The notes under the pieces were generated by a model. That model was not told where the DNA came from and did no database searches. It worked only from the letters and a program-made list of their open reading frames with translations. Of a stretch of DNA of 64,000 bases, positions 9,359 through 19,791 are shown one piece after another. The DNA comes from Prunella strophiata (Eukaryota > Chordata > Aves > Passeriformes > Prunellidae). Position 1 is the first letter of the stretch. Every line of letters begins with the position of its first letter. The position numbers and the translations under genes are program-made. The stretch covers positions 468,501 to 532,500 of the forward strand of contig JAZBQD010000022.1 of NCBI GenBank assembly GCA_036583965.1. The letters are read 5' to 3'.

Positions 9359-10680
9359 GGCTCCTCCCGCAGCCCCCGCTCCTCCCGCAGCCCCGGCACG
9401 CCGGGTCCCTCCGTTTGTCCCTCTCTGTCGCTCTGCCCGTTTCCCCGCAGCTCCCGTTCCCCCTGGCTCCTGCTGCATCCCCGGGTTTTGCCCGTCCCAG
9501 GGCCCAGCCATCGGTTTCCTTTCCAAAGCATTTCGATAAGTGCTCCTAAAATCGCATTTCCATAAGTGAACCTAAGCCCGGATTTCACTGCGGGCCCCAC
9601 CCCCGCTGTCACGTCGCGTAGGAAAACCCATCCGTTCCCAGGTTCGGTCCTTCCCAGACCGTAAGGTCAGTGATTCAAGTGGACGTTAAACTAATCCAGA
9701 GAGACAACGCGGTTATGACTGTCTGGTGGCTCTTCTGGAAACCTCCACATCCTTTCAAATTCCTCACGGAGATCCCCCTCCAGCGGCTCCTCCCTGGCGC
9801 CGCAGGGAGCACCAGGACACCTCAATGCGCGTGTTTAAAACCCAGGCTGCCCCGGGAGGATGTCTGCATCTTTACAGAACATTTCCGATTGCACAGCCTG
9901 CCCCTCACCCGGGCACAGCTGGGGGGCACGCTGGTGGCTCACCCGCCTGGCCAAGGGACTTCCTGGCACCGGCCCCTGGGAGCCCTGCTCTGTGCAGAGC
10001 TCAGCCCCTGCAGCTGGCACTTGCCACAGACCCTGGCTCTACCTTTTTCTGTAATGTTTCCCAATGTTTCACCTAAAACCCCATAAATTTCACAGAAGAC
10101 CATAAAGGGTTGGTCCTGAGGAGAAAAGGACAGGTTGCCCCCGGTTGTAACTCCACAGTGAGAGGCCTTAAAGAAGCTCTTGATAAACAGCAAACTGGCA
10201 CTGTGTGGGCACAGGCCCACCCTCAGGGATGGGGCTCACCCACCCATCAGGGGCTGATGCCTGTGTTCCCCCCTGGCTGCTGCCCCAGACCTGCCTCTTC
10301 CACCCAGGGTCCTGCACCAACTGCTGTGCTTGGGTCATTCATGTCCTGGGGACAGCCAGGACAGGGCAAACATGGCACCAGTGCTCCAGAGGAGCTTTCC
10401 AGGAGAGCAGAGTCCAGTGCCATGCTGGAAAAGGCAAATGAAGACACCCCCAGTTATCAGCTAAATTTAAATTTCTCTCAACAATTACTTTAAAAGCAAG
10501 GAGAAGGACCTTGCTGAGTGTGACTGATCACTGCACTTCATGAGCCATGAACTCAGGTCTTTGTGGCCTCCAAAGCAGTTCCTGCATCTTCTGCAAGCAT
10601 GAATCCTATGGATTTATACTAAATGCTCTTCAGCCTTGTTAGCAACAGCCAGTGAGACAATCAGCACGTGCTAAAGTCCT
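9359..10680. other. intergenic, no gene seen
   Basis: From 9,359 to about 9,480 the sequence is GC-rich with a short duplicated CTCCTCCCGCAGCCCC unit (9,360-9,392). It then becomes mixed, with ATTTCGATAAGTGCTCC and AATCGCATTTCCATAAGTG words near 9,530-9,570. No domain, tRNA or promoter was recognised in the rest. Confidence 0.5.
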
Positions 10681-10735
10681 GCTCTGACAGTGCAATCAAT
10701 TAAATATCAATTAATCAGTTAATCAGTACAGAGGA
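10681..10735. promoter_or_regulatory. homeodomain-site cluster
   Basis: Within about 40 bases lie ATCAATTAAATATC, ATCAATTAATC, AGTTAATCAG and TAATCAGTAC: at least four TAAT or ATTA cores, several in the form ATCAATTAA. Dense ATTA and ATCAAT words are recognised by homeodomain and CUT-type factors. The cluster stands out from the neighbouring mixed sequence. Confidence 0.3.
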
Positions 10736-11940
10736 TACACACAACAAGGCTATGATGGCGGTTTCTAACCCTGGATGTTTCATGCTGGTCCCACATGTGC
10801 AGCTTGGCAGAATTGTTATTTTCTTGCGAGGGGGTTTCAGGCTGGGATTTCCAAGCCATGGGGCAGAGCTGGGCCAGCACTACCAGGGCATTCCCACAGG
10901 CACTCACGAGCACAGCTAAGAGCTGCCTTCCTCCACATCTCCTGTGTTTGCACCTTCTACCATACTCATTTTCAGACAGAAAATCGCAGAGAATTTGGAG
11001 AAAAAAGTGTTCAAGAATTTTGGAATTTGCTCCTGAAAAGGATGAAACTAAATTTGTTGTGGAAGCTGCCTCAAATTCCTCCCCCAGCTGTCGCAATAGG
11101 ACAGATTCCAAAGCCATGGGGTCCCAGACCTTGCTCTAATGGTTCTGTCTCTAGAGCACTCTGTGTTCTTCCTGCCTTTCTCCTTTGCCCCGTGACCTTT
11201 CACACCAGGACATCTCCCATCTGTGTCCTTTCACCCTGTGAGCCCCTGAGCACTTGTCCCAGTAAAGCCAGGACAGGTGGCCCCAGAGACCTTTTCACCT
11301 CGGGTATGTCCTGCCTGTGCCTTAACCTGATTTGGATGTGTCTGTGATGTGAGTGATACACCTACCCAGAGCCCGAGACCTCCAGAAGCCACTGCTCGTT
11401 TCCATAGACCCCCATAAATGGATAACTGGCTCTTTTAATCTTGTTACTAAATTGTAATGGAATTATCCCTCTAATCCTTTGGAGCAAGAGCAGAACTCAG
11501 CTACCAATATAAAATTAAAAAAAAAACCCTACAGTAATCATAGATTTTTAACGTATTTATTTTGTGCTGCTCTCAGATAGGCTGTATGTAAAATTTTATT
11601 TCCAAGGAATAATGTCACATAGTGCACATTGTGGCTGCTCTGTGATTAAGTCCTTTTTAATCTGCCATGTGTGTGGAGGTGCAGTGCTTTCCCATCACAG
11701 CTCCCTCCTGCCAGACTCCCCATTAATGGCGTTATGGGATTATCAGAAAGAGGTGGAATTACCCAGCTACAGGAGGTTTTTGCTCTGATCTGCTTAGCAG
11801 CCCAGGCCATTCCAGGGCAGGAGGGCTCAGGGATGTAAGCCTGTTTCCTTCTCAGGACCATGTGCTCCTCATTGCTCTATTTTCTCACAAGAAACTTTCT
11901 AGCTGGTAAATCTGTTTAGAGTGATTGGTTCCTGCTGCTT
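10736..11940. other. intergenic, no gene seen
   Basis: This is mixed-composition sequence with no recognisable exon. An AT-rich stretch at about 11,400-11,660 (TCTTTTAATCTTGTTAC, AATATAAAATTAAAAAAAA, TTTTAACGTATTTATTTTG, TGTGATTAAGTCC) could be a small regulatory element. Confidence 0.45.
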
Positions 11941-11965
11941 CTCTGTCTGTCTGTCTGTCTGTCTG
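11941..11965. repeat. (TCTG)n microsatellite
   Basis: Six consecutive TCTG tetranucleotides form a simple repeat. A second, similar (TGTC)n tract lies near 25.5 kb. Confidence 0.95.
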
Positions 11966-13930
11966 CTTCCTCACAGGTAGGAACTGCCAGGTTGGGCTGT
12001 TGGCACTGCTGGCAGTGGGATGGGAGGCAAAGGTGGAGCCAGCAGACGGGGCAGCAATGCTGGGAGCTGGGGCTGCCTGGGCATGGTCACAGCAAGCACA
12101 GCAAGCGCACGTTTATCCAGAAACCACTGCAATAGGATGGGGGAGCGCAGCTGGCTCTGGAGCCTGAGGTGCCATCAGGAAAAGGCAGCTGGTGCTGCTA
12201 CGGTCAGTGCACGGAGCCATGCTGCTGTCAGCCCACACCGTGCTGCTGCGTGCCCTGCAGTAACAGGTTCTGCTCACTCCTGCCCTGCCACGGCTCCCAG
12301 ACCTGCACTGCGAGGAAGGTGCTGACACAGGGATGGGGACTGGGCACCAGAGGCTGCACCCAGGCCAGGCTGGGCACAGTGAGAGGGCTCTGCTTCCCAC
12401 AGCACAGCCCTGATGGTGTGGGTGCACAAGGGAAATCATCTGGCAGATGCAGGAACGTGCCCTGGAAACACACAGGACGTGGCTGGGAGCACGTCCCGGG
12501 CCCGCAGGGGCATCCCTGCAACCCCGAGGAGCCAACGCTGGCATGAGGGAGCTCCAGCCCTGCTTTGCTCCACGCCTGGCACGTGGGCGAGGAGTGGAGA
12601 CCAGAGGGGCAGGGATGTGCCAGCGTCCTGTCACAAAGCATTTGCTGACCTTTCCATAAATATTCCTCAGCAAGGCGAAGTGCCCGGGTCAGCTCTGAGG
12701 GTGCCGTGCTGCGCTCAGCGCTTTGCCTGAGCTGGGGCTGCTGACAGCCACTGCCTGGCTGCCCAGGTGAGGCTTTGGGCAAAGCAGTGCAAGTCTGCCC
12801 TCAAAAAAGTGAATGCTGCAGAACACAGGACATCTATGAAATGCTGCTTCTCGCTTGATGGCTTTGCCTGGAATTTCTAACCCTAAATTAAAGAGGTCTT
12901 ATCTGTTTCCATTGAAAACACCAGATATGAAGTGGAAAGAGTTTAGTAGAAGGTCACATCACCTGACTTAAAACAACATTACATGAGAAGAAAAAACAGT
13001 TCCACTTGGCATGATTTAAAATGTGAAGTGCATTCCCTCTTTTTTTGTCATTTGATGGCAGAAATTACAACATGAAAATGAAAGCTTGGAGATTCATACA
13101 GTGAATCCAACAGCCCAGGCCCTGAAAAAACTGTGCTGCTACATTCAATATCACCCCATAAGCACAGTCTGTCAGGAGGATGCACTGTGGTTGGCATGCA
13201 CTTTACCAGTTCTATCAGTCTGAAAAAAATCTGGTGATTTCTTCCATCAGCTTAACTCCGGGTCACACTGGACCAGCTTGCACTGGTGAAAATGAAGCTG
13301 ATTCAATAGCACCTGGTGACAAATCCACATGAGAGTGTCTGAGCAGAGGAGGCTGCTCTGGATGAGCTGGGCTGGAGTGGAGCAGCTGCAGACGCTGCTC
13401 CGGGGCCTCGCACGCTGCCCTGGCCACATCTGTGAGCAAGCAGTGCCCGGGGAGGGAGGCAGGGGAGAGCCTTGCTGCACCACGAGCCTTTGGCATGCTT
13501 CCCTTTCCATGCCAAGCACCTGGCATGCCAGTGCTTCCCCCAGCTCTGCTCTGCTCTGCTCAGACTCCAGTGCAGTCTGCGGCTGTGCACGGCTGTCCCT
13601 GCCTGCCTCACTGCCCTGTCACCCCCTCCTGCTGCCTGGAGACGCTGCCACTGACACTGGATTTGCCAAGGGTGGTGGCAGAAGTTCAACAGCCCCTCAG
13701 AAATGTGGGGAATGCTGAGGAGGCTGGCAGCAGGGTCAGGGGCTCGGTGTGCCCCCCGTGCTGACACCAGCCCTGCCCTGGGTGCTGGGGCTGCTCCATT
13801 ACATGTGAGTGCAGGAATGCGTGTGCCTGGGAATGCCTTGGGCCCCAGCCTGCAGAGATTTATGGACGTGCTTAACTCTTAGCAGATGAGAAATCCCATT
13901 GGGACTATGCATATGCTACAGGTTAAAGAC
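11966..13930. other. intergenic, no gene seen
   Basis: GC-rich spacer (11,966-12,780), a more AT-rich part (12,790-13,330, with CATGATTTAAAATGTG and AAATTACAACATG words), then GC-rich spacer again. Several 100-180-codon frames overlap on both strands without domains. No RNA gene was recognised. Confidence 0.5.
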
Positions 13931-15115
13931 AGGCATAAAGCTTTGAAGAGTCTAAATCTTGGATTATAAAGATTATAAATTTTCAGAGGACAAGGACAGC
14001 CTCTGTCTGGATGGCAGCAGGGTCCTGCAGGTGAAGGACAGCTCGTGTCCTGCAGCTGCACCACCTCACCTTCCTCCCCTGGTGGGTTCCTGGCAGCAGG
14101 ACTGCCCCAGTGTGCAGCCCCTTGGGTGCCTGGCAGGGCTGAGGAGGGGCTGGGCAGGCTGGTGCTCATGGTGGGGTGTCAGGGAATGCATTTCTCAGCA
14201 CACTGGCTTCAGCAACTCAGAGGAAAGGGAATGCAATGAGAAACAGATGATTTACCCATTCCTGGAGCTCCTAAACTCATCATCAGGAGTGTGGAGGGAG
14301 TGGCAGGCAGCTGGTGCCCAGCAGAGCCCCTGGGTGCAGGGCTCCACATGGGCATCGGGCCCTTGCCTGCTGAGGCAAGACCAGGGGGAGCTGATACAGC
14401 AAGAACTGAACACAGAAACTGGGGCTGAGCCCGAGCTTTGCCAGAGCAGCCTTGCCCAGGTGGGGCTGGTGCCAGGCAGCAGAGCCCACGGTGCAGCTCT
14501 GGAATTTGGGGTCCCAGCTGGGCCCCAGTGACCCAGCCCTGTCACAGCACGAGAGTGGCACCAGCCACCCAGCTTGGCTGGGCACAATTTCCAAAAGATG
14601 GGGCAAGGGGAAACTATTTCCTGCTACTCTGTACTTTTAATCCATATTTTCACAGCTCTGCCTGTCCTAAATCCCAAGCAGATGGTGTAACTCAGCCCAG
14701 CTCCTCAGTTCGATGATCCCTGGGGCCTTCCTGCAAAGTGTACATTTCAAAGGATAATTCCACGAGCACTTCTTACCCTGATCTGGAGCCTTCTGAGCAT
14801 CCGTGTCCTTCATCCCTCTTCACACAGCCCTGCCCTGCCTCACCGCAGCTTCCACCGAGGTTCCCTTTTCCATTTAAAAGGTTGGGGGAGTCACGGGCTT
14901 TTATGGCCTTTGAAGCAAAGGGAGCTCTGAAGTGCAAGAACCAAAAGAAAAACAAAAAGAGAAAAGGAGGAAAATCCCTTATGACTCCCCTGATTTATCC
15001 TGCAGAGACTGGGGCCACCCCCAGCGTCTGAGCAGGGTAAGCTGTCCCTGCTCAGAGGAGCCCCTTCCCTGCACCCACAGCCCCTTTTTGTGCTCGAGGA
15101 GCATTTCTGCACTAA
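13931..15115. other. intergenic, no gene seen
   Basis: A short AT-rich segment at 13,935-13,990 carries a direct repeat of GATTATAAA. GC-rich spacer follows to about 14,620, then mixed sequence with a purine-rich run (14,935-14,985, AAAGAAAAACAAAAAGAG). No coding exon was identified. Confidence 0.5.
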
Positions 15116-15117
15116 CA

Positions 15118-16145
15118 AACCCCGTTTGATAATTGTGTTGCAAAAGCCTCACTCTGAATATTTAATAGAATTATTGCTAGTTATCAGCACGGGGAGGTGA
15201 TAAATCACTGCCGCCTTTGCCCACCACCAGCCAGAGCCATTAGTGGGTTTCAGTCATGGTTCCCACCCTGCCCTCGAGCTGGGATGACCATGAATTAAAA
15301 AGAAAAACAAACAATCAGCCTTCCCCCACCATCACCCGTCTCGCTCCCCGGGCTCCATCCCGCTGAGCAATGAAGGCGCAAGCAGCGCTGGTGCGCCCTG
15401 GGCTGGGTCCCGCTGCCCCCAGCGCCCCTCGGCCCCGCTCTGCCCCCTCCGCGCAGGAGCGAGGTGATCTTTTAGCTGCCCTTTGTCTTGGAAAAAAAAT
15501 TAATTCTCATTTGCATTACCTCGACTAAATGTCACCCACCGATATTTTGTTAGACATTAGCAATGCTGGCAGAGAGGGGCACGGGATAATTGCGTTCTGC
15601 CTAGCGCTGGGATTTACATAATTTCAGACAGCAATTAAAGAATCCCTGGGAATTTTTTTTTTCCCTTCCAACCTCTCCTACAAAGAAAGTGTTCGTTTAC
15701 ATTAAGCGCTCAGCTCCTCGCTGTTCATTTGCATAAAATTAAAGGTTTTTGTGTTCTGGAACAGCAGGGTAACATTTAAAATTCCGTTTCAAAAAGCTCA
15801 CCTTAGAATAATAAAATGTTAATATCATTTCACGGGCTGGAGAAGGTTGCCAGCTGCCTTTCACTTCAAACTTTTACCCAATACTAACTGTTAGGGTGGG
15901 TGATATTATTATTATTTTTTTTTTGTTAAGATATAAACTTTCTTGAAAAAGTGGAGGGCTGTGAATGTGCCTGTGGATGGGTCTCTGCAGGGCTACTCCA
16001 GAGCAGAATGTTTGTTTACTCCATAGTTTTTTAATTAAAAAATCATGCAAAAGAGCAGCAGCGGAACATTATAGGCTTTAATGTGCCGTCATACTCCATA
16101 CTAGGAGAGGAAATGCAATTTGGACCGAACCCCGTTCATTTGCAC
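15118..16145. promoter_or_regulatory. large AT-rich candidate enhancer block
   Basis: About 1 kb of mainly AT-rich, non-repetitive sequence, interrupted by a GC-rich part near 15,340-15,460. It carries two exact octamers ATTTGCAT (15,509-15,516 and 15,727-15,734), with words such as TTTGATAATTGTG, TTTAATAGAATTATTGC, TAAATGTCACCC, CAGCAATTAAAGAATCCC, AAATGTTAATATC and TTATAGGCTTTAATGTGCCG. No frame of note is open in the core. This is one of the best candidates in the window for a deeply conserved regulatory element. Conservation was not tested. Confidence 0.4.
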
Positions 16146-16539
16146 TCACGGAACACCGGTGACCTCCCCGGGGGCGTGGAGGGGCCGGGGGAAGAGCTGA
16201 CCCGAGGCCCCCAGGATGCCTGCGGGGAGAGCAGCATCGAGAGCCGCGGATGGGGTATCCCACCCCTGCGCTCCTGAGGGCCACCCACTGCAGCAGGCAC
16301 CCATGCAGCCTGCTGGAAGCCGGGCCCACCACGCAGCTGCCTGGAGTGGGCACCACTGAGCCTGACCTGGAAGGGGCACCCACCACTGCAGCCTGCCTGG
16401 AACTGGGCAAACCCAACCCTCACCTCCCTGCCTGCCTGCCTGGATCACTTGTCCCTTCCCCTCACTGCCGGCTCGGCTCCCCCCACGGCGCTCCCTCGCC
16501 CCCGCCCGCTGTCCCCGTGTCCCCTCGCGTTCCTCTGAG
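16146..16539. other. GC-rich lead-in to the minisatellite
   Basis: This is GC-rich, CpG-containing sequence with a short CCTGCCTGCCTGCC run near 16,430. The last 30-40 bases contain degenerate GTCCCC units and merge into the array that follows. The open frames that start here and continue into the array are by-products of the array. Confidence 0.5.
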
Positions 16540-18458
16540 CTGTCCCCGCGCTGTCCCCTCGCTGTCCCCTCGCTGTCCCCGCTCTGTCCCCTCGCTGTCC
16601 CCTCGCTGTCCCCACTCTGTCCCCTCGCTGTCCCCACTCTGTCCCCTCGCTGTCCCCACTCTGTCCCCTCGCTGTCCCCTCGCTGTCCCCTCGCTGTCCC
16701 CTCGCTGTCCCCGCTCTGTCCCCTCGCTGTCCCCGCTCTGTCCCCTCGCTGTCCCCACTCTGTCCCCTCGCTGTCCCCTCGCTGTCCCCTCGCTGTCCCC
16801 TCGCTGTCCCCGCTCTGTCCCCTCGCTGTCCCCTCGCTGTCCCCGCTCTGTCCCCTCGCTGTCCCCACTCTGTCCCCTCGCTGTCCCCACTCTGTCCCCT
16901 CGCTGTCCCCGCTGTCCCCGCTGTCCCCACGCTGTCCCCTCGCTGTCCCCTCGCTGTCCCCACTCTGTCCCCTCGCTGTCCCCGCTCTGTCCCCGCTCTG
17001 TCCCCGCTCTGTCCCCGCTCTGTCCCCGCTCTGTCCCCTCGCTGTCCCCACTCTGTCCCCTCGCTGTCCCCGCTGTCCCCGCTGTCCCCGCTGTCCCCGC
17101 TGTCCCCGCTGTCCCCTCGCTGTCCCCGCTCTGTCCCCTCGCTGTCCCCTCGCTGTCCCCACTCTGTCCCCTCACTGTCCCCTCGCTGTCCCCTCGCTGT
17201 CCCCTCGCTGTCCCCACTCTGTCCCCTCGCTGTCCCCGCTGTCCCCTCGCTGTCCCCTCCCTGTCCCCTCGCTGTCCCCACTCTGTCCCCTCGCTGTCCC
17301 CACTCTGTCCCCTCGCTGTCCCCGCTCTGTCCCCTCGCTGTCCCCTCGCTGTCCCCGCTGTCCCCGCTGTCCCCGCTGTCCCCGCTGTCCCCTCTGTCCC
17401 CGCTGTCCCCGCTGTCCCCGCTGTCCCCGCTGTCCCCGCTGTCCCCTCGCTGTCCCCACTCTGTCCCCTCGCTGTCCCCGCTGTCCCCTCGCTGTCCCCG
17501 CTGTCCCCTCGGTGTCCCCACTCTGTCCCCTCGCTGTCCCCGCTCTGTCCCCTCGCTGTCCCCACTCTGTCCCCTCGCTGTCCCCTCGCTGTCCCCGCTG
17601 TCCCCGCTGTCCCCGCTGTCCCCGCTGTCCCCGCTGTCCCCTCGCTGTCCCCTCGCTGTCCCCACTCTGTCCCCTCGCTGTCCCCTCGCTGTCCCCTCGC
17701 TGTCCCCACTCTGTCCCCTCGCTGTCCCCTCGCTGTCCCCTCGCTGTCCCCTCGCTGTCCCCGCTCTGTCCCCTCGCTGTCCCCACTCTGTCCCCTCGCT
17801 GTCCCCTCGCTGTCCCCTCGCTGTCCCCGCTCTGTCCCCTCGCTGTCCCCGCTGTCCCCTCGCTGTCCCCGCTCTGTCCCCTCGCTGTCCCCTCGCTGTC
17901 CCCACTCTGTCCCCTCGCTGTCCCCGCTCTGTCCCCTCGCTGTCCCCACTCTGTCCCCTCGCTGTCCCCACTCTGTCCCCTCGCTGTCCCCGCTCTGTCC
18001 CCTCGCTGTCCCCTCGCTGTCCCCACTCTGTCCCCTCGCTGTCCCCTCGCTGTCCCCTCGCTGTCCCCGCTCTGTCCCCGCTCTGTCCCCTCGCTGTCCC
18101 CGCTGTCCCCTCGCTGTCCCCGCTGTCCCCTCGCTGTCCCCTCGCTGTCCCCGCTCTGTCCCCTCGCTGTCCCCGCCGTGTCCCCTCGCTGTCCCCTCGC
18201 TGTCCCCTCGCTGTCCCCGCTCTGTCCCCTCGCTGTCCCCTCGCTGTCCCCGCTCTGTCCCCGCGCTGTCCCCGCTCTGTCCCCGCTGTCCCCTCGCTGT
18301 CCCCTCGCTGTCCCCTCGCTGTCCCCGCTCTGTCCCCGCTCTGTCCCCGCTCTGTCCCCTCGCTGTCCCCGCTCTGTCCCCTCGCTGTCCCCTCGCTGTC
18401 CCCTCGCTGTCCCCACTCTGTCCCCTCGCTGTCCCCTCGCTGTCCCCGCTGTCCCCGC
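16540..18458. repeat. 1.9-kb minisatellite of 9/11-bp GCTGTCCCC units
   Basis: About 180 tandem units form an uninterrupted array. The main units are 11 bp (TCGCTGTCCCC, GCTCTGTCCCC, ACTCTGTCCCC), with clusters of a 9-bp form (GCTGTCCCC) near 17,065-17,115, 17,350-17,450 and 17,590-17,640. On the minus strand each unit gives a GGGG run separated by five to seven bases, a regular G-quadruplex-prone pattern. Because 11 is not a multiple of 3 and no unit makes a stop, long frames of Ser/Leu/Pro/Arg/Cys or Gly/Asp/Ser/Glu/Thr/Gln repeats stay open on both strands for up to about 780 codons. They are not credible proteins. Confidence 0.97.
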
Positions 18459-18595
18459 GGCCCTCGGGCTTTCTTTCCCTCGCAGGGGACTCGGGGAGCA
18501 GGCGAGCAGGGAGCGGATCTTCCACCTGGCGTCCTCTTGCCTGCCACCATTTGGGGCTGCTGTAGGATTGTAGCAAAAAGCGTTTCATTAAAAAT
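18459..18595. other. spacer between minisatellite and hairpin
   Basis: Unique sequence leads from the array edge to the hairpin. It ends in an AT-rich run with a small inverted repeat, TTCATT and AATGAA around AAA (18,584-18,598), directly against the outer arm of the hairpin. Confidence 0.5.
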
Positions 18596-18676
18596 GAATC
18601 CGAATCGCAGCCGTTGTGGGGGGATATCGAGCGCAGTCGATATTCCCCCGCAGTCCCTGGTGCCCATGTCGGATTC
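18596..18676 (+). ncRNA. candidate structured RNA hairpin
   Basis: An 81-base stretch folds into a long imperfect hairpin. The inner stem pairs 18,613-18,630 with 18,637-18,654: 18 consecutive pairs around a six-base loop GCGCAG. Fourteen are Watson-Crick and four are G-T (G-U in RNA) wobbles: 18,623/18,644, 18,617/18,650, 18,614/18,653 and 18,613/18,654. After a 2x2 internal loop (CC/CC), 18,608-18,610 pairs with 18,657-18,659. After an asymmetric loop, GAATCCGA (18,596-18,603) pairs exactly with TCGGATTC (18,669-18,676). The wobbles work only in a + strand transcript; in a minus strand transcript they would be A-C mismatches. Size and shape resemble a pre-microRNA or structured cis element, but I do not recognise a known family. 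A decayed palindromic transposon is the main alternative. Confidence 0.4.
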
Positions 18677-19195
18677 CTGCTTTCGTCTCCAGGCCGCTGA
18701 AGCTCCCCCCTGCCTGCCGGCTGTGCCACGGTTTCTCAGGGATGTGCGGGAATCCGCACCTTTGTGCTCGCAGGCAGCGGGCAGGCTCAGGCTCACGCAC
18801 CCAGCTCTCCAGCAGCCTGCTGCGAGTGCTTTCCAAACTCCGCTGTGTTTCTGGGAGGGGGGAATGATCCCGGTGAAAAAGGATACGAGTCAGGATCAGC
18901 GCTGTGTGCTCCACAGGAGCGCTCACAACGGAGCTGGTGCCAGCCCGTGCCAGGCAGTGTCCTTGTCACCAGGCTGCCTCGTGCCAGGACACATCCCCGG
19001 GCTCTCTGTGCTCCTGACACGCTGCTCCTGGGAGGATTCAAAGCCAGCACCAAGCCCAGCTGCTCTGGGGGAACAAAGCAACAAGCTGGCAGCAAAGCTG
19101 AGGATGAGGGATGAAAGGTTTTACCTGGGGAAGAGTGGAGTAACCCAACGAAGCAAACTTAAAAATGTGAAGGAAAAGGATTTGCTTTGGAATTT
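18677..19195. other. intergenic, no gene seen
   Basis: This is mixed to GC-rich unique sequence beyond the hairpin. No exon, repeat or RNA gene was recognised. Confidence 0.45.
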
Positions 19196-19760
19196 CTCTT
19201 AGGAAAAGACATTCATTTCTTCTACATTTTTTCATTTCAAAATTTGTTTTCATTACTTTTACATTATTTTATGACATCAGTAGTAGTGCATAATGTGACC
19301 TGTCATATCATGTCAAGTCATGTCATAATATGCATAATAGTAGAGGAAGTGCATAATATTACATGTCATATTGACATAATCAGAATATTCTATTATTATT
19401 GACTTCATCAAACTAATTATAAAAAAGGCATGAAATACTTTGCTATAGAAAATAAGATTTAGAAGGTGCAACCTATAAAAATTAGTTATTTCCCTTTGCA
19501 GTCACATTTTTAGGTATTTTTCCATGCATTTTTATAAAACTATTTACATTAGCATATTACATCATGTTATGCACAGCTGTATGTAACTCCATGAAAGAAT
19601 GGAATAAGATAAATTAAAACAGTCCAAATCAAATTTTCTGCTTAAAACTATTTCATTTTTTTTTTCATAATAGACAATTCTCTAAACAACAATCAGCAAA
19701 TTCTTCTACATGTGAAATCTAAAAGTTCCTCTTATGAAACCCCTACCTAGAGCAGCAGCT
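19196..19760. promoter_or_regulatory. AT-rich block with POU-like and TGACA site cluster
   Basis: This strongly AT-rich, 560-base block lies immediately upstream of a CR1 insertion. In its first third (19,262-19,385) TGCATAAT occurs three times (19,287, 19,331 and 19,350), together with many TGACA or TGTCA words: TGACATCA, TGACCTGTCATATC, AAGTCATGTCATAAT, ATGTCATATTGACATAAT. TGCATAAT resembles POU-homeodomain sites, and TGACA is the half-site of TALE factors such as MEIS, PREP and TGIF. The two halves of the cluster look like a diverged duplication. Function is inferred from motifs. Confidence 0.35.
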
Positions 19761-19791
19761 GTAAACAAGACTGTGTGTCCAGAGTCAGGCA

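Noticed and set aside
8745..9612. Several 140-280-codon frames on both strands across the CpG-rich block
   Set aside because: They read a pentanucleotide array plus GC-rich sequence. No domain, no consistent start, and competing frames on both strands.
16250..18796. Open frames of 750-780 codons on both strands
   Set aside because: They are translations of a 9/11-bp minisatellite with no stop in any phase. Period, composition and openness on both strands show they are repeat by-products.
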